Shown piece by piece: positions 7,903 to 15,196 of a stretch of 40,802 bases of DNA (its first letter is position 1; every line of letters starts with the position of its first letter). Both the position numbers and the translations under genes were made by a program. The DNA is from Pseudomonas sp. UBA5706 (GTDB taxonomy: Bacteria; Pseudomonadota; Gammaproteobacteria; Pseudomonadales; Pseudomonadaceae), in the NCBI RefSeq assembly GCF_002419965.1, contig NZ_DIHC01000003.1, forward strand, positions 1-40,802, written 5' to 3'. Below the pieces are notes generated by a model. It made no database searches, was not told where the DNA came from, and worked only from the letters and a program-made list of their open reading frames with translations.

Positions 7903-8402
7903 TAGGTTTTGTACGAAAAGTATTGCCGCATACAACGTAGGCTGCAGGCCAGCGTGACCATGGCTGCAAAGCTCCTGGCCAGCTTGTCGTAGCGAGTCCC
8001 TATTCTGCGGTTCTCTTTTAGCCAGCCAAACATCCGCTCAATGATGTTCCGCTGTCGATACTTTGGACGATCAAAGAGTCGGGACAAGCCCGGTCGGGGT
8101 TTGCGTGGCATGGCGCGCAGCGGGATCACCGGCTGCATTCGGTAACGGTCGCAGTAATGACGCAGGTGTTCTGCGTCATAGCCTTTGTCAGCCAGTAACC
8201 AGCGACTACGCTTGCGTGGTCGCCCCGGCTTACCGGGAATTCGCACCTGATCCAACAGCGGTTGGGCGTGGGCGATATCGCTGGCTTGTCCCGATGAAAG
8301 GATGAAGCGTAAGGGAACGCCATTGGCGTCGCAGACCATGTGGATCTTGGTAGTAAGGCCGCCTCGACTGCGTCCCAGGGCATGGTCTAGCGGTTCTTCA
8401 GG
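7902..8402 (-). CDS. IS5-family transposase, downstream frame (OrfB), made by -1 frameshift
   Basis: After the slip the frame continues PEEPLDHALGRSRGG and then carries the second catalytic Asp in LLADKGYD and the Glu of the R-x3-E-x6-K signature in RNIIERMFGWLK. Together with OrfA this gives one DDE transposase of about 284 residues. An internal ATG at 8339 could start a shorter product but lacks a clear binding site. The stop codon is unusual: TAG formed by the TA target duplication (7904-7903) plus a flanking base (7902), so the element itself contains no stop for this frame. Confidence 0.88.
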   Translation of the reverse strand, partial: PEEPLDHALGRSRGGLTTKIHMVCDANGVPLRFILSSGQASDIAHAQPLLDQVRIPGKPGRPRKRSRWLLADKGYDAEHLRHYCDRYRMQPVIPLRAMPRKPRPGLSRLFDRPKYRQRNIIERMFGWLKENRRIGTRYDKLARSFAAMVTLACSLRCMRQYFSYKT

Positions 8403-8814
8403 CCCCCCTTTTTCCCGGCGCCTGAAGAGGCTCGGGTTGCACGTACCGCTGTGGAATCGATCATCCAGGTGTCCAGATCAATCAGTCCTTCGCGGTTCAG
8501 TCGAATATGCAACCGCTCCAGTATTCGGTCGAATGTGCCGTCGTCGCGCCAGTCACGAAAACGCTGATACACCGTTGACCAGGGCCCAAAGCGTTCCGGC
8601 AGGTCACGCCAGGCTGCGCCAGAGCAAAGCACCCAAAGGATTCCGTGGAGTACCAGACGATCATCACTGCGTGGTCGACCCATTTTCTGCTCTGGAGAAA
8701 CCAGATCCCTGATCAATTCCCAGGATGCATCGGAGAGTTCGTAACGCTTTGCCATGCGGGCCTCCAGCCAATCATGGCGGCAATTCTACCCGCACCGACT
8801 TTTCGTACAAAACC
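7905..8814 (-). mobile_element. Complete IS5-family (IS427-like) insertion sequence
   Basis: The 910-base element is bounded by inverted repeats GGTTTTGTACGAAAAGT (left, 7905-7921) and the same sequence on the other strand at the right end (8798-8814). Both sides are flanked by TA (7903-7904 and 8815-8816), which fits a two-base target duplication. Inside are two overlapping transposase frames joined by a -1 slip. All parts needed for mobility appear intact. It lies just downstream of the gntP terminator. A partial second copy is at 1-51 in the opposite orientation. Confidence 0.93.
8387..8755 (-). CDS. IS5-family transposase, upstream frame (OrfA)
   Basis: This 122-residue frame carries the N-terminal domain (YELSDASWELIRDLV), the conserved GRPRSDDR segment, and the first catalytic Asp in MIDSTAVR. 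It ends in a stop at 8387-8389, shortly after the slippery run. The RNA sequence around the shift is GGG AAA AAG GGG GGC, where a -1 slip on G-GGG-GGC (8408-8402) leads into the OrfB frame. Without the slip only this product, lacking the second and third catalytic residues, is made. It begins 59 bases inside the right end of the element. Confidence 0.88.
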   Translation of the reverse strand: MAKRYELSDASWELIRDLVSPEQKMGRPRSDDRLVLHGILWVLCSGAAWRDLPERFGPWSTVYQRFRDWRDDGTFDRILERLHIRLNREGLIDLDTWMIDSTAVRATRASSGAGKKGGLKNR

Positions 8815-8817
8815 TAA

Positions 8818-8844
8818 CAAAATGCCCACCGCGAGGGTGGGCAT
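8818..8844 (-). terminator. Terminator of gntP
   Basis: ATGCCCACC (8822-8830) and GGTGGGCAT (8836-8844) form a perfect nine-base stem. On the minus strand it is followed by TTTT-G, and the IS element begins three bases later. It lies 20 bases after the gntP stop. Confidence 0.78.
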
Positions 8845-8863
8845 GGGTGCAGCAGTCAGCGAA

Positions 8864-10216
8864 TCAAACCACCAGCGACAACAGCATGATCAGAATGATA
8901 CCGACCACCGAAAGGATCGTTTCCATCACGGTCCAGGTTTTCAGGGTTTCGATCACGGTCATGTTGAAGTACTGCTTGACCAGCCAGAAACCGGCGTCGT
9001 TCACGTGTGACAGGATCAACGACCCCGCGCCGGTGGCCAACACCAGCAACTCGCGGTTGACACCCGGCACCAGGGCTACGACCGGCGCGACGATGCCGGC
9101 ACCGGTGATGGTTGCAACGGTCGCCGAGCCGGTGGCCACACGAATCACCGCTGCGACCAGCCAGGCTAACAGGATCGGCGAGATCTGCGCCTGAACCGCC
9201 ATGTGACCGATCAGGTTGCCGACACCGCTGTCCACCAGCATCTGCTTGAAGCCACCCCCGGCACCCACGATCAAGACGATCGCAGCCACCGGCGCCAGGC
9301 TCTGGTCCAGCAGCTTGATGATCTGCTCGCGGCTGAAGCCACGGGCCGAACCAAAGGTGTAGAACGCCAGCAACAGTGCGAACAGCAAGGCAGCGATCGG
9401 GTGGCCGATGAAATCCATCCAAATGCGAAAGATGTGGCCATTGGGCAACGCAACGTCGGCAAAGGTCTTGAGCAGCATCAGGAACACCGGCAGCAGGATG
9501 GTCACCAGTGTGACCCCGAAGCTTGGCAGGTTCTCGTTTGTCGACTCCTTGGCAATCTGGTCCATCAACTCCTTATTGGGGTTGCCAGGGATGCGTTTGG
9601 CAATCCACTTGCCGAAGATCGGACCCGCGAGGATCGCTGTCGGGAAGGCAACGATCAGACCGTAGAAAATGGTCTTGCCGATGTCCGCGTTGAAGATGCC
9701 GATAGCCAGCAACGGACCTGGATGCGGCGGCACCAGGCCGTGAACGGCGGACAGGCCTGCCAGTAGCGGAATACCGATCTTGACGATGGGCACGCCGCTG
9801 CGACGGGCAACGATGAACACCAGCGGGATCAGCAGCACGAAGCCGATTTCGAAGAACAGCGGGATACCCACCAGAAACGCCGAAAACATCATGGCCCAGT
9901 GCACCCGCTCCTTGCCGAAGCGACGGATTAGGGTCTGCGCGATCTGGTCGGCTCCACCAGAGTCAGCCATCAGTTTGCCGAGCATGGTGCCAAGGCCGAG
10001 GATGATACCGACGAAGCCCAGTACGCCGCCAAAACCGTCCTGAAACGATTTCATGACCTTGTCTACAGGCATGCCCGAGGTCAGGCCGAGGAAACCGGCG
10101 GCGATGGTCAGTGCAATAAAAGGGTGGACCTTGAACTTGGTGATCAGCAGCACGAGGCCAATGATGGTCACCAACGCATCGACAAGTAGATACGTGTCTT
10201 GAGTCATACCGAACAT
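8864..10216 (-). CDS. gntP: Gluconate permease, GntP family
   Basis: The 450-residue protein is a polytopic inner-membrane permease of the gluconate:H+ symporter family. Family blocks are easy to see: GTMLGKLMADSGGADQIAQT, VPPHPGPLLA, ATGSATVATI near the middle-to-end, and SHVNDAGFWL close to the C-terminus. It brings gluconate into the cell for GntK. The ATG at 10216 has GGAGA upstream. A perfect palindrome at 10293-10308 lies in its promoter region and is shared with gntK, pointing to control by the LacI-type regulator at 11121. An independent terminator follows. A second GntP paralogue lies at 24517-25866. The symbol could also be gntT; the family is certain and the substrate is inferred from gntK and gntR. 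Confidence 0.9.
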   Translation of the reverse strand: MFGMTQDTYLLVDALVTIIGLVLLITKFKVHPFIALTIAAGFLGLTSGMPVDKVMKSFQDGFGGVLGFVGIILGLGTMLGKLMADSGGADQIAQTLIRRFGKERVHWAMMFSAFLVGIPLFFEIGFVLLIPLVFIVARRSGVPIVKIGIPLLAGLSAVHGLVPPHPGPLLAIGIFNADIGKTIFYGLIVAFPTAILAGPIFGKWIAKRIPGNPNKELMDQIAKESTNENLPSFGVTLVTILLPVFLMLLKTFADVALPNGHIFRIWMDFIGHPIAALLFALLLAFYTFGSARGFSREQIIKLLDQSLAPVAAIVLIVGAGGGFKQMLVDSGVGNLIGHMAVQAQISPILLAWLVAAVIRVATGSATVATITGAGIVAPVVALVPGVNRELLVLATGAGSLILSHVNDAGFWLVKQYFNMTVIETLKTWTVMETILSVVGIILIMLLSLVV

Positions 10217-10292
10217 GGGGTGTCTCTCCGTTGTATTTTGTTTTTTTGGAGCTACTGCTCAGCGCTGGTGTTCACTGCCTTGTGTACATAAA

Positions 10293-10308
10293 AAGACAGC
10301 GCTGTCTT
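10293..10308. promoter_or_regulatory. Probable GntR operator before gntP
   Basis: AAGACAGCGCTGTCTT is a perfect 16-base palindrome 77 bases before the gntP start. The core AGACAGCGCTGTCT recurs before gntK. A possible -10 (TATGTA on the minus strand, about 10282-10287) overlaps its downstream side, so binding would block transcription. GCGC-centred palindromes are usual for LacI-family repressors. Confidence 0.82.
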
Positions 10309-10331
10309 CGTCGCTCACGCAGGCTTGAAGA

Positions 10332-10886
10332 TCAAGAGCCCGTCAGAGCGGTGGCAGATGAGGTTTGCGAGGCGTTCCACCACGTGGCCGCTTCGGCGCC
10401 GATGGACTCAATCGATTTGGTCGCGTCCACGACCAGCGTGCGATCTTCGCCATAGGGGGGTTCAAGGGTTGCGAATTGACTGTCGACCAGACTGGCCGGC
10501 ATAAAGTGTCCTGGTCGATGCGAACAGCGCTCGGCGGCCAGTTCGCGGGTCAGCTCAAGAAACACGAAGCCCAGGCCCGGCACTGCGGCACGCAGACGGT
10601 CGCGATAGCTGAGCTTGAGGGAAGAGCAGGTCAGGATAGGTTTTTCACCGTTGCGCACGGCAGTCGCAACTTCTTCGCCCAGGCGCGTCAGCCACCCGGC
10701 GCGGTCTTCGTCATTAAGAGGATGGCCAGCGCTCATTTTGTCGATGTTGGCTTGCGGGTGAAAGGCGTCGCCCTCGATCAGGCGGCCGCCGCTGTTCTGG
10801 GCGATTTCAGCGCCAACGGCGCTTTTGCCGCAACCGGAAACACCCATCACCACGACGGCGGAAATAGCATGTGGAGCAGTAGTCAT
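10332..10886 (-). CDS. gntK: Gluconokinase
   Basis: The 184-residue protein phosphorylates gluconate to 6-phosphogluconate, the entry point to the Entner-Doudoroff and pentose phosphate routes. It carries the P-loop GVSGCGKS (residues 15-22), EGDAFHPQANIDKMSAG (the GntK substrate region), LTCSSLKLSYRDRLR, and SQFATLEPP near the end. The length is normal for the family. The start at 10886 is chosen because GAGG precedes it and because it begins shortly before the P-loop; the frame stays open upstream to 10943. It is transcribed before gntP, with 115 bases between them and its own operator at 10903-10916. Confidence 0.93.
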   Translation of the reverse strand: MTTAPHAISAVVVMGVSGCGKSAVGAEIAQNSGGRLIEGDAFHPQANIDKMSAGHPLNDEDRAGWLTRLGEEVATAVRNGEKPILTCSSLKLSYRDRLRAAVPGLGFVFLELTRELAAERCSHRPGHFMPASLVDSQFATLEPPYGEDRTLVVDATKSIESIGAEAATWWNASQTSSATALTGS

Positions 10887-10902
10887 AAAAACCTCGTCCC
10901 GA

Positions 10903-10916
10903 AGACAGCGCTGTCT
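10903..10916. promoter_or_regulatory. Probable GntR operator before gntK
   Basis: AGACAGCGCTGTCT is a perfect 14-base palindrome 16 bases before the gntK start, identical to the core of the site before gntP. It lies between gntK and the divergent gntR, though it is much nearer gntK. Confidence 0.82.
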
Positions 10917-11120
10917 CTGCCGCAAGGTGTGCAAAACCGGCAAGACTGTTTCCGGGTGTAGTCATTGTTATGGGTATCTCGCTGATCCATGAGATGCACC
11001 CTCCGGCGTGGTTAACACGAGCGAAGAAAGTTGCGGGCCTCCGTGAGATAGCGCTACCTTAGAGCCCATCCCACGCAATCGCAACCCCCTCGGCTTATCC
11101 TTCCAACCAGTTGGCAACGC

Positions 11121-12137
11121 ATGACACGCATTGGTTCCCGATCCACCGGTCGTCCTACCCTAAACGAAGTCGCAAGGCTGGCCGCTGTCTCGCCCATCAC
11201 AGCCTCGCGAGCCCTGCGCGGCGTGGCGACGGTCGCCCCGGAAATGGTGGCGAAAGTGCGCGCTGCTGCGCAGAGTCTAGGCTACGTCGCCAATCCTGCA
11301 GCGCGGGCGCTGGCCTCCTCGCAGAGTCAAACGGTGGTGGTGCTGGTGCCATCGCTGTCCAACCAGTTGTTCATCGAGACACTTGAGGCCATCCAGAACG
11401 TTCTGCGCCCCCGTGGTCTGGAAGTGGTGATCGGTAACTATCACTACTCGCCCGCAGAGGAAGAAAACCTGCTGCGCAGCCATCTGGCAAACCGGCCACG
11501 GGGCATCATCCTGACCGGCTTTGACCGCAGTCAGGCGGCGCAGCAGTTGTTAGCGTCCAGCGGCGTGCCGTGCGTACACATGATGGAACTCGATCCGAGC
11601 CGTGCCGAGCCTTGCGTAGGGTTTTCCCAGCAGCAGGCCGGGGCGGCTGCGGCGCGGCATCTGTTGAATCGCGGGCGGCGGCGCCTGGCCTATGTGTCTG
11701 CTCAGCTGGACCCGAGGGTGATTCAGCGCGGCGCGGGTTTTCGCAGCGCGTTAGAAGCAGAAGGGCTGTACGACGAAGCCCTGCAGATGGCTTCGCCACT
11801 GCCGTCGTCGATCGGTCTGGGAGGGGAGTTGTTTGCTCGTCTGCTGGCCGAGCATCCGGACGTGGACGGGGTGTTTTTCTGCAACGACGACCTCGCCCAG
11901 GGTGCCGCTTTGGAAGCGCTTCGCCGCGACATCAAGATTCCTGAGCGGGTGTCGCTGATCGGCTTCAACGACTTGCCCGGCTCGGCGCACATGGTGCCGC
12001 GTCTGACCTCGATCCGCACTCCCCGCGAACAGGTTGGCCAGCGTGCCGCGCAATTACTGCTCGGGTTGCTGGACGGTAATGTGCAGCAAGCACAGGTGGA
12101 TCTGGGCTTTGAGCTGGTGGTGCGGGAAAGTACCTGA
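11121..12137 (+). CDS. gntR: LacI-family transcriptional repressor of gluconate genes
   Basis: The 338-residue protein has an N-terminal LacI helix-turn-helix (LNEVARLAAVSPITASRALRG, about residues 14-34, shown here for its pattern) with the hinge helix NPAARALAS, followed by a periplasmic-binding-protein-like sugar domain (VVVLVPSLSNQLF, GIILTGF, DGVFFCNDDLAQGA, SLIGFNDLPGSAHMVPRLTSI). It is cytosolic and probably represses gntK and gntP until gluconate or 6-phosphogluconate binds. It is divergent from gntK. The two identical palindromes before gntK and gntP are the natural targets. The ATG at 11121 has no good Shine-Dalgarno, but it fits the family's N-terminus. Confidence 0.9.
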   Translation: MTRIGSRSTGRPTLNEVARLAAVSPITASRALRGVATVAPEMVAKVRAAAQSLGYVANPAARALASSQSQTVVVLVPSLSNQLFIETLEAIQNVLRPRGLEVVIGNYHYSPAEEENLLRSHLANRPRGIILTGFDRSQAAQQLLASSGVPCVHMMELDPSRAEPCVGFSQQQAGAAAARHLLNRGRRRLAYVSAQLDPRVIQRGAGFRSALEAEGLYDEALQMASPLPSSIGLGGELFARLLAEHPDVDGVFFCNDDLAQGAALEALRRDIKIPERVSLIGFNDLPGSAHMVPRLTSIRTPREQVGQRAAQLLLGLLDGNVQQAQVDLGFELVVREST

Positions 12138-12310
12138 GACGGTGGAAGCGTCTGCGCGCACGGTGAGCGCAATGGAGGCGCTTCTACACGTTACGACGGC
12201 GACGACGGCGGTCTGTCTGACACCGCGCTCGATCATTCCCTCGTTCGCAGGGGTAGCGCAGCCCGGTACACTGCGCGTGGCTTGACGCTGAAGGAGAATG
12301 TCACGGGATG

Positions 12311-12335
12311 CATGCCCACCCATAGCGTGGGCATG
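12311..12335 (-). terminator. Stem-loop after glcB
   Basis: CATGCCCAC (12311-12319) pairs with GTGGGCATG (12327-12335) around a seven-base loop, 19 bases past the glcB stop. There is no T-tract, so termination is uncertain. It shares the ATGCCCAC/GTGGGCAT stem with the gntP terminator. Confidence 0.4.
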
Positions 12336-12354
12336 ATCGGCAGATTGATGCTGA

Positions 12355-14532
12355 TTATTCCTCCTTTTTGAACGCCAGGCGGAACTTGTGCAGCAATGGC
12401 TCTGTGTACCCGCTCGGTTGCTCGCGCCCTTTGAACACCAGCGCGCATGCGGCCTGGAACGCTACCGACTTTTCGAAGTTCTCCGCCATCGGCGTGTAGG
12501 CCGAGTCACCGGCATTCTGCTTGTCCACGATCTTGGCCATGCGTTTGAGCGTTTCCAGCGCTTGATGCTCGTGTATCACGCCATGGCGCACCCAGTTGGC
12601 AATGTGCTGGCTGGAGATGCGCAAGGTGGCGCGGTCTTCCATCAGGCCGACGTTGTGAATGTCCGGTACTTTCGAACAGCCAACGCCTTGCTCGACCCAA
12701 CGCACTACATAACCGAGCAGGCCCTGCGCGTTGTTTTCGACTTCTTCAAGAATCTGCTCTTCGGTCCATTTCGGGTCGGCGGCTACCGGAATGCTCAGCA
12801 AATCCAGCAGGATATCCTCGCTGACGCTGTCTAGGTCGACCTGTTCCAGTTCCTGTTGTACCGACTTTACGTCCACCTTGTGGTAGTGCAGCGCGTGCAA
12901 CGTTGCGGCGGTCGGTGATGGCACCCAGGCTGTGGTCGCGCCCGCTTTGGGATGAGCGATTTTCTGTTCCAGCATGTCCGCCATCTGATCCGGCATCGCC
13001 CACATGCCCTTGCCGATCTGTGCCCGGCCACGCAGACCGCAGGCCAGACCCACCAGCACGTTGCTGCGCTCGTAAGCCTTGATCCAGGGCGTAGCTTTCA
13101 TATCACCCTTGCGCAGCATCGGCCCCGCTTCCATGGAGGTATGCATCTCGTCGCCGGTGCGATCGAGGAAGCCGGTATTGATGAACGCCACCCGGGCCGA
13201 TGCCGCAGCGATGCACGCCTTGAGGTTGACGCTGGTGCGCCGCTCTTCGTCCATGATCCCCATCTTCAGGGTGTTGCGCGGAATCTTCAGCACGTCTTCG
13301 ATACGGCTGAACAATTGATCGGCGAACTTCACTTCGTCCGGGCCGTGCATCTTCGGTTTGACGATGTATACGCTGCCCGCTCGCGAGTTGCTGCGGTTGT
13401 GCAGGTCATGCAAGGCGATAAGGCTGGTGATCACACCGTCGAGAATGCCCTCGGGGATTTCCTTGTTGCCGTCGTAGAGAATCGCCGGGTTGGTCATCAG
13501 GTGGCCGACATTGCGAATGAACAGCAATGAGCGACCGTGCAGCGCGATGTGACTGCCATCGGCGGCAGTGTATTCCCGGTCGGGATTGAGCCGGCGCGTC
13601 AGGGTTTTGCCACCCTTGACCAGTTCTTCGGTAAGGTCACCCTTCATCAGGCCCAGCCAGTTACGGTAGATCACCAGCTTGTCGTCCGCGTCGACAGCGG
13701 CTACCGAGTCTTCGCAGTCGATGATGGTCGACAGCGCCGCTTCCAGCAGCAGGTCCTTGATGCCCGCAGGGTCCGTGCTGCCGATCGGGCTGTTTGGGTC
13801 GATCTGGATTTCGATGTGCAGGCCGTGGTTCTTCAACAGAATCGCATTGGGCTGCGCCGGTTCACCCTGATAACCGACGTATTTTTCCGGCTGCGCCAGA
13901 CGTGACTGGCTGCCATCGGCGAGCGTGACCAGCAGTTCGCCGCTGTCTACGGTATAGGCCTTGGCATCGAGGTGGGAGCCGCTCGACAAAGGTGCCGCTT
14001 CATCCAGCAGCGCGCGGGCGAAGGCGATGACTTTGGCGCCCCGCAGCGGGTTGTAGCCCGCCTTGATTTCCGCACCGTTGGCACTTGAAATCGCATCAGT
14101 GCCATACAGCGCGTCGTACAACGAGCCCCAGCGCGCGTTGGCGGCGTTCAGCGCATAGCGTGCGTTGGCGGCGGGCACGACCAGTTGCGGACCCGCCTGT
14201 TCGCTGACCTCAATGTCGACCTTGCTGGTGGTCGCCTGAACTTCGCCCGGTACCGGTTGCAGGTAGCCGATGGAATCCAGAAACGCGATGTATGCGGGCA
14301 TGTCGGTGACCGGGCCCGGATTGGATTTATGCCACTTGTCGAGCTGGGTCTGCATGCGCTCGCGCTCAGCCAGCAGCTCACGATTGATCGGCGCGAGGTC
14401 GTGAACCAGGGAGTCGAAATCGGCCCAGAAAACCTCCGCGCTCAGCCCTGTTCCGGGAAGCACGTCCTCGTCGACAAAGCGTTTCAGATCGGCTGCCACC
14501 TTGAGGTTGTGGCAGTTGACGAATTCGGTCAT
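12355..14532 (-). CDS. glcB: Malate synthase G
   Basis: The 725-residue protein condenses glyoxylate with acetyl-CoA to give malate, consuming the glyoxylate made by glycolate oxidase. Its length and motifs are those of the large monomeric G isoform: GRSLLFIRNVGHLMTNPA, the MGIMDEERRTSVNL block, TGFLDRTGDEMHTSMEAGP, GKGMWAMPDQM, and NVGLMEDRATLRISSQH with the catalytic Asp. It is cytosolic. The start at 14532 is preferred over 14556 because GGAG lies at the right distance and the protein then begins MTEFV. It is the last gene of the glc cluster, 213 bases after glcG; an inverted REP pair fills that gap and may uncouple its expression. Confidence 0.97.
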   Translation of the reverse strand: MTEFVNCHNLKVAADLKRFVDEDVLPGTGLSAEVFWADFDSLVHDLAPINRELLAERERMQTQLDKWHKSNPGPVTDMPAYIAFLDSIGYLQPVPGEVQATTSKVDIEVSEQAGPQLVVPAANARYALNAANARWGSLYDALYGTDAISSANGAEIKAGYNPLRGAKVIAFARALLDEAAPLSSGSHLDAKAYTVDSGELLVTLADGSQSRLAQPEKYVGYQGEPAQPNAILLKNHGLHIEIQIDPNSPIGSTDPAGIKDLLLEAALSTIIDCEDSVAAVDADDKLVIYRNWLGLMKGDLTEELVKGGKTLTRRLNPDREYTAADGSHIALHGRSLLFIRNVGHLMTNPAILYDGNKEIPEGILDGVITSLIALHDLHNRSNSRAGSVYIVKPKMHGPDEVKFADQLFSRIEDVLKIPRNTLKMGIMDEERRTSVNLKACIAAASARVAFINTGFLDRTGDEMHTSMEAGPMLRKGDMKATPWIKAYERSNVLVGLACGLRGRAQIGKGMWAMPDQMADMLEQKIAHPKAGATTAWVPSPTAATLHALHYHKVDVKSVQQELEQVDLDSVSEDILLDLLSIPVAADPKWTEEQILEEVENNAQGLLGYVVRWVEQGVGCSKVPDIHNVGLMEDRATLRISSQHIANWVRHGVIHEHQALETLKRMAKIVDKQNAGDSAYTPMAENFEKSVAFQAACALVFKGREQPSGYTEPLLHKFRLAFKKEE

Positions 14533-14595
14533 CTCGGGCTCTCCGTTAAAAAACATGTGATGTGACGCCAGGCTCGCATCTGCCCCGCAGGGCGC

Positions 14596-14720
14596 GGAAG
14601 CTGGCTTGCCTGCGACCCGTCGGTAACCGGCAGTGAAATTCAGGCGCCGGGTTTACCTGACGCTCGGCAGCCTCTGGGTGCTCAACCGGTTCGCAGCGAA
14701 TCGCAGGCAAGCCGGGTTCC
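14596..14720. repeat. Inverted pair of REP-like elements between glcG and glcB
   Basis: GGAAGCTGGCTTGCCTGCGA (14596-14615) recurs in inverted orientation at 14701-14720 as GGAACCCGGCTTGCCTGCGA on the minus strand, with 18 of 20 positions equal. The arrangement of two head-to-head REP units about 85 bases apart is the usual BIME/REPIN form in Pseudomonas. In the transcript the pair would fold into a long hairpin between glcG and glcB. Confidence 0.8.
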
Positions 14721-14745
14721 TACGCCCTGCAGGCAGAATCTGGCA

Positions 14746-15153
14746 CTACTGCGCGTTTACTGCCGCGACACCGGCCTTGGCCACCTGAGCATCCTGATCG
14801 GCCTTCACCCCGGACACGCCCACCGCGCCGATGGTCTGGCCATCGACAATCACCGGCACGCCGCCTTCCAGCGAGGTCAGCAAGGGCGCGCTGACGAACG
14901 CGGTTCGGCCGCCATTGACCATCTCTTCATAGCCTTTGGACTCGCGACGACCGAGGGCCGAGGTGCGGGCTTTTTCGATAGCGATATAACCGCCGATCGG
15001 TGCACAGTCGTCCAGACGCTCGAAACCCAGCAGGTGGCCGCCGTCGTCGGTGACGGCGATGGACACGGCCCAGCCGTTGGCCTGGGCCTCTTTACGGGCG
15101 GCGGCGAGAATTTGGGCGACTTCGATCTGGGTCAGTATGGATTTGCTTTTCAT
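14746..15153 (-). CDS. glcG: GlcG/HbpS family protein
   Basis: The 135-residue protein belongs to the HbpS/GlcG family: AAARKEAQANGW near the start, SIAVTDDGGHLLGFERLDD, ARTSALGRRES, and a C-terminal GAVGVSGVKADQDAQVAKAG. Family members bind haem or cobalamin-pathway ligands, but the role of GlcG in glycolate use is not settled. A strong AAGGAGAG lies just before the ATG. It follows glcF by 43 bases in the operon and precedes the REP pair. Confidence 0.92.
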   Translation of the reverse strand: MKSKSILTQIEVAQILAAARKEAQANGWAVSIAVTDDGGHLLGFERLDDCAPIGGYIAIEKARTSALGRRESKGYEEMVNGGRTAFVSAPLLTSLEGGVPVIVDGQTIGAVGVSGVKADQDAQVAKAGVAAVNAQ

Positions 15154-15196
15154 GCAGCTCTCCTTAGGGGGCGTGTGTGGTCAAGACGGCCTGCGA

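Noticed and set aside
52..7904. Composite transposon made by the two IS copies
   Set aside because: Only 51 bases of the left copy are in view and the target duplication is just TA, so a shared outer duplication cannot be tested. Kept as a finding about inverted copies, not as a called element.
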